NCBI GenBank assembly: GCA_900770875.1
Contig: CAAGLV010000143.1
Location: forward strand, 1 to 20,430
DNA: 20,430 nt
Direction of reading: 5' to 3'
Source: Flavobacteriales bacterium
Lineage (GTDB): Bacteria > Bacteroidota > Bacteroidia > Flavobacteriales > Weeksellaceae
Below are positions 1 to 7,184 of the stretch, piece by piece. The position numbers and the translations under genes are program-made. The stretch's first letter is position 1; each line of letters starts with the position of its first letter. Below the pieces are notes generated by a model. The model was not told the origin of the DNA. It saw only the letters and a list, made by a program, of their open reading frames with translations, and searched no databases.

Positions 1-9
1 AAATGTGAT

Positions 10-55
10 AAAAACACAGCGAATGCGAAAAAAAATCGCAAAGATGTAAGGCTGT
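10..55 (-). terminator. Possible weak terminator after yigZ
   Basis: Downstream of the yigZ stop, read on the minus strand, there is a nested dyad. The outer arms ACAGC/GCTGT lie at 51-55 and 16-20, and the inner arms TGCGA/TCGCA at 36-40 and 24-28. A run of five T follows (as A at 10-14). The arms are short and the inner loop is all T, so this could be chance. It is the only candidate end for the seven-gene minus-strand run inside the window. Confidence 0.25.
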
Positions 56-61
56 TTAACA

Positions 62-667
62 TTAATCTAAAATTTTAATTTCCATTTGATAATATTCGTC
101 AAACATACGAATAAAATCGTCTATTTTGCTTGCTCTAACAGCAATTGTAAACATGCATTTATCGCTAAAATGTTTGTCTTTAATTTCGCCTTCCATTCGA
201 TCGGTATTGCGTTCTACAATTCCTTGCTGATCGTAATTAAAAATCATTTTAACGCGTTTGGTTATAAATTTTTCTACAATTTCGGCATCTTCTAAAACAA
301 CTTGTGCTGCGTATTTATATGCTTTTACTAAACCCGGAACGCCTAATTTTGTGCCACCAAAATAACGAACAGATACAATTAAAACATTTGTAATTTCGTG
401 CGATAAAATCTGATTGTAAATTGGTAAACCGGCCGATCCACTTGGTTCGCCGTCATCGTTTGCTCTAAATGTTTTACCATCAATACCTATTGCGTAAGCG
501 TAACAATGGTGTGTTGCATCGGGCCAACGTTCGTATAATTGATTTAAATAAAATTCAACTTCATCTTCCGAGTCAACAGGATAAGCATAATTTATAAACT
601 TGCTTCCTAATTCTTTAAAGATAATGTCTTCTATAGGTTGTTTTATTGTTTTAAACGAATCAATCAT
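62..667 (-). CDS. yigZ: YigZ/IMPACT family protein (UPF0029)
   Basis: This 201-residue protein belongs to the YigZ/IMPACT family, whose bacterial members are cytosolic and have no firmly settled function. Eukaryotic IMPACT regulates the eIF2-alpha kinase GCN2. The N-terminal UPF0029 domain is clear: a DDGEPSGSAG motif at residues 71-80 and RYFGGTKLG at 101-109, which are the family signature blocks. The C-terminal part (about 135-201) fits the small ferredoxin-like domain found in bacterial members. The length is normal for the family. The ATG overlaps the end of ribD by 8 bases, so translation is probably coupled and this is the last gene of the run. No signal peptide is seen. The family call is firm, the biochemical role is not. 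Confidence 0.93.
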   Translation of the reverse strand: MIDSFKTIKQPIEDIIFKELGSKFINYAYPVDSEDEVEFYLNQLYERWPDATHHCYAYAIGIDGKTFRANDDGEPSGSAGLPIYNQILSHEITNVLIVSVRYFGGTKLGVPGLVKAYKYAAQVVLEDAEIVEKFITKRVKMIFNYDQQGIVERNTDRMEGEIKDKHFSDKCMFTIAVRASKIDDFIRMFDEYYQMEIKILD

Positions 668-1703
668 TTTTTATATTTCTAATCACAGTTAAATGATCAT
701 TGCTAATTTTTTGTTGCAAAATTCTTTTTCCTCTAACGATTGGCGCTAATATACCATCGTTCCAAAAAGTGTCCGAAGATAAAATTCTGGCTTCGTCCCA
801 CAAATTCATTTCGATAAATTTCTGAATGGTGCCACTTCCGCCTTCGATAATGATACTTTGTATGTTGTTTTGATACAAATAATCTAAAATAGGTGGAATG
901 ATATTTTTACTGAAATCGATTTTAATTCGCTTTAAATTTTCGTCTTCGGCATCTTCTAACGAATTAAAAATAATTGTCGGAATTGTTTTATCGTATAGAT
1001 TAAAATGCCTTGGGATAGCTAAATTTTTGTCGATTGTAATTCGCAAAGGATCTTTTCCATACCAATAACGTGTATTTAATTGTGGATTATCGATTAAAGC
1101 GGTGTTTTTACCAACTAAAATGGCCTGTTCTTCTGTTCGCCATTGATGCACTAATTGGCGCGAAAATCGATTGGTAATCCATTTTTGGGTGTCTTCGTGT
1201 CCCATAAATCCGTCTTCGGTTTGTGCCCATTTTAAGATAATGTAAGGTCGTTTTTCTTGATGAAATGTAAAAAAGCGGCGGTTAAGTTCTTTGCATTCTT
1301 CTTCTAAAACACCTAAAGTAACATCAATTCCATTTTCTAATAAGCGTAAATAGCCTTGTCCGTTTACTTTGGCAAAGGGATCTAAAGTGCCAATTACCAC
1401 GCGTTTAAACGATTTTGCTATCACCAAATCGCAACATGGCGGCGTTTTACCGAAGTGCGAACAAGGTTCTAACGTAACATATAAGGTACTATCTTTTAAT
1501 AGCGATTGGTTTTTAACGCTATTTACGGCATTAACTTCGGCATGTGGACCACCATATTTTGATGTAAATCCTTCGCCAATAATTTGGTTATTGTGTACAA
1601 TTATAGAACCAACAAACGGATTAGGATACGTTGATCCTAATCCGTTTTTAGCAATTTTAATACAACGAGCCATAAATTGCTCATCGATAATATTTTGTTT
1701 CAT
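660..1703 (-). CDS. ribD: Bifunctional riboflavin deaminase/reductase RibD
   Basis: RibD carries out two successive steps of riboflavin synthesis in the cytosol: deamination of the GTP-derived pyrimidine, then NADPH-dependent reduction of its ribosyl group. The 347-residue protein has both domains. The N-terminal zinc deaminase domain (about 1-145) shows HAE at 54-56 and EPCSHFGKTPPC at 79-90, giving zinc ligands His54, Cys81 and Cys90 and catalytic Glu56. The C-terminal reductase domain (about 153-347) starts with a KWAQTEDG block at 158-165 and has an IIEGGSGT motif near residue 290. The gene lies 6 bases after the DUF349 gene and overlaps yigZ. The other riboflavin genes are not in the window, a scattered arrangement common in Bacteroidota. 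Confidence 0.97.
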   Translation of the reverse strand: MKQNIIDEQFMARCIKIAKNGLGSTYPNPFVGSIIVHNNQIIGEGFTSKYGGPHAEVNAVNSVKNQSLLKDSTLYVTLEPCSHFGKTPPCCDLVIAKSFKRVVIGTLDPFAKVNGQGYLRLLENGIDVTLGVLEEECKELNRRFFTFHQEKRPYIILKWAQTEDGFMGHEDTQKWITNRFSRQLVHQWRTEEQAILVGKNTALIDNPQLNTRYWYGKDPLRITIDKNLAIPRHFNLYDKTIPTIIFNSLEDAEDENLKRIKIDFSKNIIPPILDYLYQNNIQSIIIEGGSGTIQKFIEMNLWDEARILSSDTFWNDGILAPIVRGKRILQQKISNDHLTVIRNIKND

Positions 1704-1709
1704 TTACTT

Positions 1710-3554
1710 TTAAAATTCTACATTAAAAAGTGCTCTAAGTTTAATCTCGGCTTCTGTTAATTTTGCACGTTTAATCTCTATTTGCTTATAAACATCTTTT
1801 AATAAAGGATTATCAGAACCGGCATTTCCAAAGAAACTAATGTTATTGTCTAATTGAATAATTTCTTTTTCGAGTTCTTCGATTACTTTTTTAGTTTTAC
1901 GAACTTCTTCATCTAATAATTTGCTGTCTTTTTTGGCAACAATTTGCTCGATAAATGTTTTTAATTTAAAATCTTCAATTTCGTGATCCGATAAATTTAA
2001 AGCTTTTAATCGTTCGTTATAAAGATTTGTAAACTCTTTATTGATATCAATTTTATCGGCTGGTACTTTACCTATTTCATTCCATTTATTGTCTAAATAA
2101 TTTAAAATGTTTAGGCATTCGTTTTTATCTTCCGGAAATTCTAATTCTTTAAAGTTCTTTAAAAACTCTACTTTATCGGCGTAATTTTCTTCAAATTTTT
2201 CGTTAGCTTCGTTGCCACGATTTTTGTATCGATCGAAGAAATAATTACATGTTTCTTTAAATTCTTTCCAGATTTTATCCGAATGTTTGCGCGGAACATG
2301 TCCGATGTTTTTCCAATCGTTTTGTATTTTTTTAATTACTCGAACCGAGTTGTTCCAATCTTTACTTTCTTTATGTTGTTTAGCAATTTCTAATAAAGCT
2401 AGTTTTTGGTTTAGATTTTCTTGTTGGATGTTTTTTAGCGATTTGTAAAAATCGTTTTTGATGTGATTAAATTCGCGTGTAACGATTTTAAAATTGTCCC
2501 AAGTTTTACCACTTTTATCTTTTGGAACTCTACCAATAGCTAAAAATTCGTTGCGTAAATCGTCTACTTTTTTAATTGCTTTTTGCCATTCGTTATGCGA
2601 AAGGTTTGATGAACGGTCTACGATTTCTTGTATTTTTTGGATAATCGCTTGTTTTTTCTCGAAATTGTCAATCTGATCTTTTTTTAGTTTTTCGTTTAAT
2701 TGACTTTTTCTTTCGTGTATTTTATTAGTTAGTTCTTTAAATTGTAGCCACGTTTCTTCGCGTTTTTCTTCTACTACAGGTACAGCTTCTTCTTTCCATA
2801 AACGGTGCAAATATTGCAATTCGTTTAAAGCTTTTTGCACGTTCTCTTCTAAAACAAGTTCTTCGGCGCGTTTTATAATCGAGTATCTAACCTCTAAATT
2901 ATGCTGATAATCTAATTCTTGTAATTCTTTATTTAGGTCGAGATATTTGTAAAAATTATCTAAATGGAAGAAATAATTTTTAAAAATATTTTCGGCTTTC
3001 GAAGCCGGAATTCGTCCTGCATTATGCCAACGTGTTTTTAAATCTCTAAATGTTTTAAACATCTGAGTATTTGATTCGTTTTGTTCGGTATATAATGCTT
3101 TTAATTGGTCGATAATAGCTAATCGTTCGGCTAGATTTTCGTTTTCGCGTTTTTCGTTTTCTTTTAAATAAATTGTAAGTTGGTTTTTATAATCGTTGTA
3201 AACCTCGTTAAATTTATTGCGATAGTTACTTTCAAATTTAAAGTCTAAAGGTTCTCCACCTGCAGCAATAAAGGCATCTTTTTTATTTGTTTCTTCTTGC
3301 TCTAATTTATTACGAAATGCTTCTTTAATTTGTTCGATATGCGATTTAATCTGATATACAGGATATTTGTTGATTAAATTTTTTGCTTCGTCGATTAAAA
3401 CGTCAAAGTTAAAAGATTCGTAATCTTTGGTTTCGATTGTATTTTCGTTTTTTGAGTCGTGATTTTCGTTTAGTTTATACGATTCGTTATTTTGGTCTGT
3501 GTGAGAGAAGTTCTGTCCATCTGCTGGTTGCAGGTTATCCATTTCAGTGCTCAT
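1710..3554 (-). CDS. DUF349-repeat coiled-coil protein
   Basis: This is a 614-residue cytosolic protein built almost entirely of DUF349 repeats. Five units can be seen, each with a W-x(3)-G/E-x-V/I-P core followed by a helical W-x-x-F stretch. Their cores lie near residues 176-183, 253-259, 337-344, 414-421 and 491-498. An acidic, Asn/Asp/Glu-rich, probably disordered leader (1-50) precedes them, and a Glu/Lys-rich coiled coil (about 550-605) closes the protein. DUF349 proteins occur across bacteria and their role is not settled. The repeats look like helical scaffolds. The gene follows aroE by 61 bases, the largest gap in the run, and that gap contains a promoter-like element. It may therefore be transcribed on its own with ribD and yigZ as well as from upstream. 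Confidence 0.93.
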   Translation of the reverse strand: MSTEMDNLQPADGQNFSHTDQNNESYKLNENHDSKNENTIETKDYESFNFDVLIDEAKNLINKYPVYQIKSHIEQIKEAFRNKLEQEETNKKDAFIAAGGEPLDFKFESNYRNKFNEVYNDYKNQLTIYLKENEKRENENLAERLAIIDQLKALYTEQNESNTQMFKTFRDLKTRWHNAGRIPASKAENIFKNYFFHLDNFYKYLDLNKELQELDYQHNLEVRYSIIKRAEELVLEENVQKALNELQYLHRLWKEEAVPVVEEKREETWLQFKELTNKIHERKSQLNEKLKKDQIDNFEKKQAIIQKIQEIVDRSSNLSHNEWQKAIKKVDDLRNEFLAIGRVPKDKSGKTWDNFKIVTREFNHIKNDFYKSLKNIQQENLNQKLALLEIAKQHKESKDWNNSVRVIKKIQNDWKNIGHVPRKHSDKIWKEFKETCNYFFDRYKNRGNEANEKFEENYADKVEFLKNFKELEFPEDKNECLNILNYLDNKWNEIGKVPADKIDINKEFTNLYNERLKALNLSDHEIEDFKLKTFIEQIVAKKDSKLLDEEVRKTKKVIEELEKEIIQLDNNISFFGNAGSDNPLLKDVYKQIEIKRAKLTEAEIKLRALFNVEF

Positions 3555-3582
3555 AAAAAGAAAGTTTTTGTTCTGTTCCTAA

Positions 3583-3613
3583 CAAATCTAATAAATCTAA
3601 ACAATAAAATCAA
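3583..3613 (-). promoter_or_regulatory. Promoter-like element before DUF349 gene
   Basis: Read on the minus strand, TAGATTTG (plus-strand 3583-3590) is a perfect match to the Bacteroidota -7 consensus TAnnTTTG. A TTG at 3611-3613 lies 20 bases upstream of it, inside the spacing range reported for flavobacterial promoters. The start codon at 3554 would follow after a leader of about 20-25 bases. It sits in the 61-base gap after aroE and suggests an internal promoter for DUF349-ribD-yigZ. Such short motifs arise by chance in AT-rich DNA. Confidence 0.45.
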
Positions 3614-3615
3614 TA

Positions 3616-4353
3616 CTATTTTGATTGATTATTCCAAATTTCCCAAGATTTTTCTGCTTGTAAAACTAACATTTCGTATCCATTTTTTATAGAAGCGCCA
3701 TTTTGTAACCCATTCGCTAAGAATTGTGTAACTTCTGGATTGTAAATTAAATCGTACAATAAATGGTTGTTGTTAATGTATTGATACGGAATTTGTGGTG
3801 CTTGTGTAATGTTTGGGAATGTACCAACTGGCGAGCAATTGATGATTAAATGATATTGATTTAAAATTTCTTCGTTTAAATCGGTATAGGTTAAGTCTCC
3901 GTTTTCTTTTGTTCTAGAAACAATTTTATACGCGATACCTAATTGATTTAAAGTGTAAATAATAGCTTTTGCTGCTCCTCCAAATCCTAAAACTAAAGCT
4001 TTTGTATGATTGGGTTTTAAGAGTGGTTGTAACGAATTTTTAAATCCAAAACAATCGGTGTTGTGTCCAATTTTTTCACCATCTTTTATTAAAACGGTAT
4101 TAACGGCACCAATAGCTTCGGCTTCGGGCGATAATTGATCCAAATATGGGATGATATCTTGTTTGTACGGAATAGTTACATTAAAACCTACAAGATTATC
4201 TTTTTCGAATACTTTTTCTACTTCTTGGATTTGCTGTAAATCAAAAACATCATAGGCAACGCCTACGATGTTTTCGGTTTTAAATTTATCAGCAAAATAT
4301 CCTTTGGAAAAAGAGTAGGAGATGTTACGTCCTATTAATCCAAATTGTTTCAT
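3616..4353 (-). CDS. aroE: Shikimate dehydrogenase
   Basis: AroE reduces 3-dehydroshikimate to shikimate with NADPH, a cytosolic step of aromatic amino acid synthesis. The 245-residue protein shows the expected order of motifs. The substrate-binding serine block ISYSFSKGYF lies at 11-20, NVTIPYK at 58-64 with catalytic Lys64, and NTD at 98-100 with catalytic Asp100. The nucleotide-binding loop GFGGAAKA is at 123-130, the conserved INCSPVGTFP stretch at 171-180, and the C-terminal NGYEMLVLQAEKSW block at 224-237. It is somewhat shorter than E. coli AroE (about 272) but typical of Bacteroidota. The gap to the upstream DedA gene is 5 bases, so co-transcription is likely. Confidence 0.96.
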   Translation of the reverse strand: MKQFGLIGRNISYSFSKGYFADKFKTENIVGVAYDVFDLQQIQEVEKVFEKDNLVGFNVTIPYKQDIIPYLDQLSPEAEAIGAVNTVLIKDGEKIGHNTDCFGFKNSLQPLLKPNHTKALVLGFGGAAKAIIYTLNQLGIAYKIVSRTKENGDLTYTDLNEEILNQYHLIINCSPVGTFPNITQAPQIPYQYINNNHLLYDLIYNPEVTQFLANGLQNGASIKNGYEMLVLQAEKSWEIWNNQSK

Positions 4354-4358
4354 GGTAT

Positions 4359-5024
4359 TTATGCTTTGTTTAATTTGTTTTTTATTATACGGATTGCTAG
4401 TGGTAAGTTGGCAAGAATTACTATACCAAAAATAAATTTTTCTAAATGTTGATGTACAAATTCAAAACCACCTAAAAAGTAGCCTAAAAGCGAAATTAGT
4501 GCCACCCAAAGGATTGCTCCAATTACGCTGTAGCTTAAAAAGGTACGATAATTTAAATTTGTTGTTCCACAAATAAATGGAATTATGGTTCTTACAACTG
4601 GCATAAATCGGGCAATTATAATCGCTTTTTTACCATTTTCGTTAAAAAAATCGGTGGCTTTATCGATGTGTTTTTTCTTTAAGAAAAACGAATCGTTTTG
4701 ATTTAAAATCCAATGACCAAATTTTTTTCCGACAAAGTAATTTACATTATCACCTAAAATTGCAGCCAATAAAAGTAATGGAATAATATATTGTATGTGC
4801 AGATGATTTTGTCCGTCGTGGGCAGCAATCATTCCGACAGAAAATATTAAGGCATCACCTGGTACAAATGGCATTATAAATGTCATTACGATTAAACCTG
4901 TTTCGGCAAAAATGATAAAAAATAAGATGGCATATATCCAGTATCCATAATTTTGGATTAATTGCATAATTATTTGATCTGGACGATGCACAAAGTTGGT
5001 AATAAATTCGATTATCGATTGCAT
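4359..5024 (-). CDS. DedA family inner-membrane protein
   Basis: This 221-residue integral membrane protein belongs to the DedA (SNARE-associated/VTT) family. Family members in other bacteria act in membrane homeostasis, and several are implicated in flipping undecaprenyl phosphate or phosphatidylethanolamine. Hydrophobic segments lie at about 28-52, 78-98, 135-152, 162-185 and 196-213. Family residues are in place: acidic Glu41, the PGD motif at 55-57, and the ARFMPVVRT block at 138-146 containing the two conserved arginines Arg139 and Arg145. The neighbours are murA (10 bases upstream) and aroE. The link to murA would suit a lipid-carrier recycling role, since peptidoglycan synthesis needs undecaprenyl phosphate. 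That functional link is inference. Confidence 0.92.
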   Translation of the reverse strand: MQSIIEFITNFVHRPDQIIMQLIQNYGYWIYAILFFIIFAETGLIVMTFIMPFVPGDALIFSVGMIAAHDGQNHLHIQYIIPLLLLAAILGDNVNYFVGKKFGHWILNQNDSFFLKKKHIDKATDFFNENGKKAIIIARFMPVVRTIIPFICGTTNLNYRTFLSYSVIGAILWVALISLLGYFLGGFEFVHQHLEKFIFGIVILANLPLAIRIIKNKLNKA

Positions 5025-5034
5025 GATTTTATTT

Positions 5035-6348
5035 TTATGCTGTTCGGATAATATCTGCTCCTAATGCGCGTAAACGCGTGTCGATATCTTCGTAACCACG
5101 GTCGATTTGGTCGATATTATGAATTACTGTTGTCCCTTTTGCAGATAAAGCAGCAATTAATAACGACATACCTGCACGGATATCAGGAGAAGTTAAAATA
5201 GCACCTTTTAATGGATTTTCGTGATTTAATCCAATAACAGTTGCGCGGTGTGGATCGCATAAAATAATTTGTGCGCCCATTTCGATTAACTTATCGACGA
5301 AGAATAAACGAGATTCGAACATTTTTTGGTGAATTAAAACACTTCCTTTAGCTTGTGTTGCAATTACCAAAATAATCGATAATAAATCGGGAGTAAATCC
5401 TGGCCAAGGAGCATCAGAAACTGTTAAGATAGATCCGTCGATAAATCGCTCGATTTCGTAATTTTCTTGTGCTGGGATATAAATATCATCATCTCTACGT
5501 TCTAACTTAATTCCTAATTTACGAAATACATCTGGGATAATTCCTAAGTTTTCCCAAGAAACGTTTTTGATTGTTAATTCGGATTTTGTCATAGCAGCTA
5601 ATCCAATCCAAGATCCAATTTCAATCATATCAGGTAAACAAGTATGTTCTGTTCCCGATAAAATTTCTACTCCTTCGATGTATAGTAAATTCGATCCAAT
5701 TCCTGTAATTTTTGCTCCCATTCGGTTAAGCATTTTACATAATTGTTGGATATATGGTTCGCAGGCTGCGTTGTAAATTGTTGTTGTTCCTTTGGCTAAA
5801 ACGGCAGCCATAATAATGTTAGCTGTTCCGGTTACAGAAGCTTCGTCTAATAACATATAAGCTCCGTTTAATCCGTTTTCGTCAACTTCTACGCCGTAAA
5901 AATCTTCGTCTGGATTAAAGCGATATTTAGCTCCTAAGGCAAAAAAACCTTCGAAGTGTGTATCTAAACGACGACGACCAATTTTATCACCTCCTGGTTT
6001 TGGCATAAATGCTTGTCCGAAACGAGCTAAAAGTGGTCCCATTAACATGATTGATCCACGTAACGATGCACCGTCTTTTTTAAATTCTTTGGATGTTAAA
6101 TAATCTAAACGTAATTCGTCGGCTTGGAAAGTGTAATCTCCTTTTCCGTTTTTTTGTGTTTTTACACCTAAATCGCCTAAAATTTCGATTAATCGGTTTA
6201 CATCGCGAATATCTGGAATGTTTTTAATTCTAACTTGTTCACTTGTTAATAGTACAGCACATAAAATTTGTAAAACTTCATTTTTAGCACCTTGTGGTGT
6301 AATTTCACCCTTTAATTTTTTTCCTCCTTTAATTTGAAATGTTGCCAT
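5035..6348 (-). CDS. murA: UDP-GlcNAc enolpyruvyltransferase MurA (Asp variant)
   Basis: MurA transfers enolpyruvate from PEP to UDP-N-acetylglucosamine, the first committed step of peptidoglycan synthesis, in the cytosol. The 437-residue length fits the family. Seen in order are the N-terminal GAKNE block (20-24) with catalytic Lys22 and Asn23, a GPLLARFG stretch (104-111), and the active-site loop PGGDKIGRRRLDTH (118-131). Later come a PDMIEIGSWIGLAA block near 240-255 and a TSPDIRAGMSLLIA block near 387-400. The loop has Asp121 where E. coli MurA has the reactive Cys115. Cys-to-Asp at this site is known to keep the enzyme active while removing the fosfomycin target, as in mycobacteria and chlamydiae. 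The gene follows the DUF4290 gene by 23 bases, a pairing I recall from other Bacteroidota. Confidence 0.97.
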   Translation of the reverse strand: MATFQIKGGKKLKGEITPQGAKNEVLQILCAVLLTSEQVRIKNIPDIRDVNRLIEILGDLGVKTQKNGKGDYTFQADELRLDYLTSKEFKKDGASLRGSIMLMGPLLARFGQAFMPKPGGDKIGRRRLDTHFEGFFALGAKYRFNPDEDFYGVEVDENGLNGAYMLLDEASVTGTANIIMAAVLAKGTTTIYNAACEPYIQQLCKMLNRMGAKITGIGSNLLYIEGVEILSGTEHTCLPDMIEIGSWIGLAAMTKSELTIKNVSWENLGIIPDVFRKLGIKLERRDDDIYIPAQENYEIERFIDGSILTVSDAPWPGFTPDLLSIILVIATQAKGSVLIHQKMFESRLFFVDKLIEMGAQIILCDPHRATVIGLNHENPLKGAILTSPDIRAGMSLLIAALSAKGTTVIHNIDQIDRGYEDIDTRLRALGADIIRTA

Positions 6349-6371
6349 TGTAAGTGATAGCTTTATTATAA

Positions 6372-7094
6372 TTAACCTTTGTTATTATTTCTAATATTTT
6401 GGTTACGGTTATTATTTCTGTTGTTATTAGTTGTATTATTTTGACGGTTTTGGTTGTTGTTGGTGCGGTTTTGATTGTTGTTATTTCGTCCTTGGTTTTG
6501 GTTATTGTTAGAACGATTTTGATGATTATTGTTGGTATTGTTTTGGCGATCTGGTTGTACTAAATTATCGTCTACATTTCGTAAATCGATTTTACCGTCT
6601 GATAATTCGTACAAATGATCAAAAATTACAGCATCTTCAACAGTATCTTTATTCCACTTTAAGTAGCATTTTTTCATGTGATTTGCGATGGCAAAAAATA
6701 ATCCTTCGCGTTTTTCGCCTTCTTCCCAAGTAATAGCAACGTCTATCATTTTACGGATGTTGCTTCCGTAATAGCGATATTTGTAGATAGCTGTCGGATA
6801 ATAAACTTTATTTGGTTTGCTATCTATGGTATCTTTTTTAGTTGGGATTGGATAGGGAGATTTAACGTCTAATTGAAAATCAGACATGATGAATAATTGA
6901 TCCCATAGTTTATGTTGAAAGTCTGGGACATCGCGTAAGTGAGGGTTTAATTCTCCCATAACTTCTATGATAATTTCTGCGAATCCGTTTCTTTCTTGTT
7001 CATCTTGGATAGTTAAACAATGATCAACCATTTGCTGAATATGACGACCATATTCTGGAATGATTAATTTAGAGCGTAGTGTATTATATTCCAT
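6372..7094 (-). CDS. DUF4290 protein with Asn-rich tail
   Basis: This 240-residue cytosolic protein has a DUF4290 domain, a family of unknown function largely confined to Bacteroidota and usually encoded next to murA, as here. The globular part spans about 1-182. It begins with a YNTLRSKLIIPEYGRHIQ block and contains a PHLRDVPDFQHKLWDQLF stretch (51-68) and a YRYYGSNIRKMIDVA block (106-120). After residue 183 the composition changes abruptly: residues 184-240 hold 32 Asn and 7 Arg among 57, with Gln and Thr making up much of the rest. Such a tail is almost certainly disordered. No signal peptide or membrane segment is seen. It is the first gene of the minus-strand run, and a TAnnTTTG element lies 25 bases ahead of its ATG. 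No biochemical activity can be assigned. Confidence 0.9.
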   Translation of the reverse strand: MEYNTLRSKLIIPEYGRHIQQMVDHCLTIQDEQERNGFAEIIIEVMGELNPHLRDVPDFQHKLWDQLFIMSDFQLDVKSPYPIPTKKDTIDSKPNKVYYPTAIYKYRYYGSNIRKMIDVAITWEEGEKREGLFFAIANHMKKCYLKWNKDTVEDAVIFDHLYELSDGKIDLRNVDDNLVQPDRQNNTNNNHQNRSNNNQNQGRNNNNQNRTNNNQNRQNNTTNNNRNNNRNQNIRNNNKG

Positions 7095-7119
7095 CGAATT
7101 TTGCTACAATTTAAGTCTA

Positions 7120-7127
7120 CAAATTTA
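7120..7127 (-). promoter_or_regulatory. TAnnTTTG element before DUF4290-murA run
   Basis: On the minus strand TAAATTTG is a perfect match to the Bacteroidota -7 element and would give a leader of about 20 bases before the ATG at 7094. No TTG is present 17-23 bases upstream, so only one half of the promoter is recognisable. A near copy follows directly (TAAATTTGTAG, then act, then TAAATTGTAG). This short direct repeat could be a second start site or a protein site. Confidence 0.4.
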
Positions 7128-7150
7128 CTAATTTATATTTGATATTTTAG

Positions 7151-7179
7151 TACTAATTGTTGTTGTAAACAAATTAGTA
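7151..7179. repeat. Inverted repeat after PNGase gene
   Basis: TACTAATT at 7151-7158 pairs with AATTAGTA at 7172-7179. Three further pairs past a one-base bulge make a stem of about 11 pairs and a six-base loop. It lies 5 bases past the stop of the PNGase gene, where a terminator would be expected. On the minus strand, however, no T-run follows. It may be a weak terminator or mRNA end-stabilising structure, or an operator upstream of the DUF4290-murA promoter. Confidence 0.35.
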
Positions 7180-7184
7180 TTATT

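Noticed and set aside
1369..1713. A 114-codon open frame on the plus strand, antisense to ribD
   Set aside because: It lies wholly opposite the conserved deaminase domain of ribD, has no recognisable motif, and reflects the codon bias of the true gene.
5986..5988. Idea that the MurA Asp is a sequencing error or a decayed gene
   Set aside because: The frame is intact, the surrounding loop is typical, and the same exchange is known in active MurA enzymes of other phyla.
7151..7179. Hairpin as a strong intrinsic terminator of the PNGase gene
   Set aside because: On the minus strand no T-run follows the stem, so it is listed only as an inverted repeat with uncertain role.
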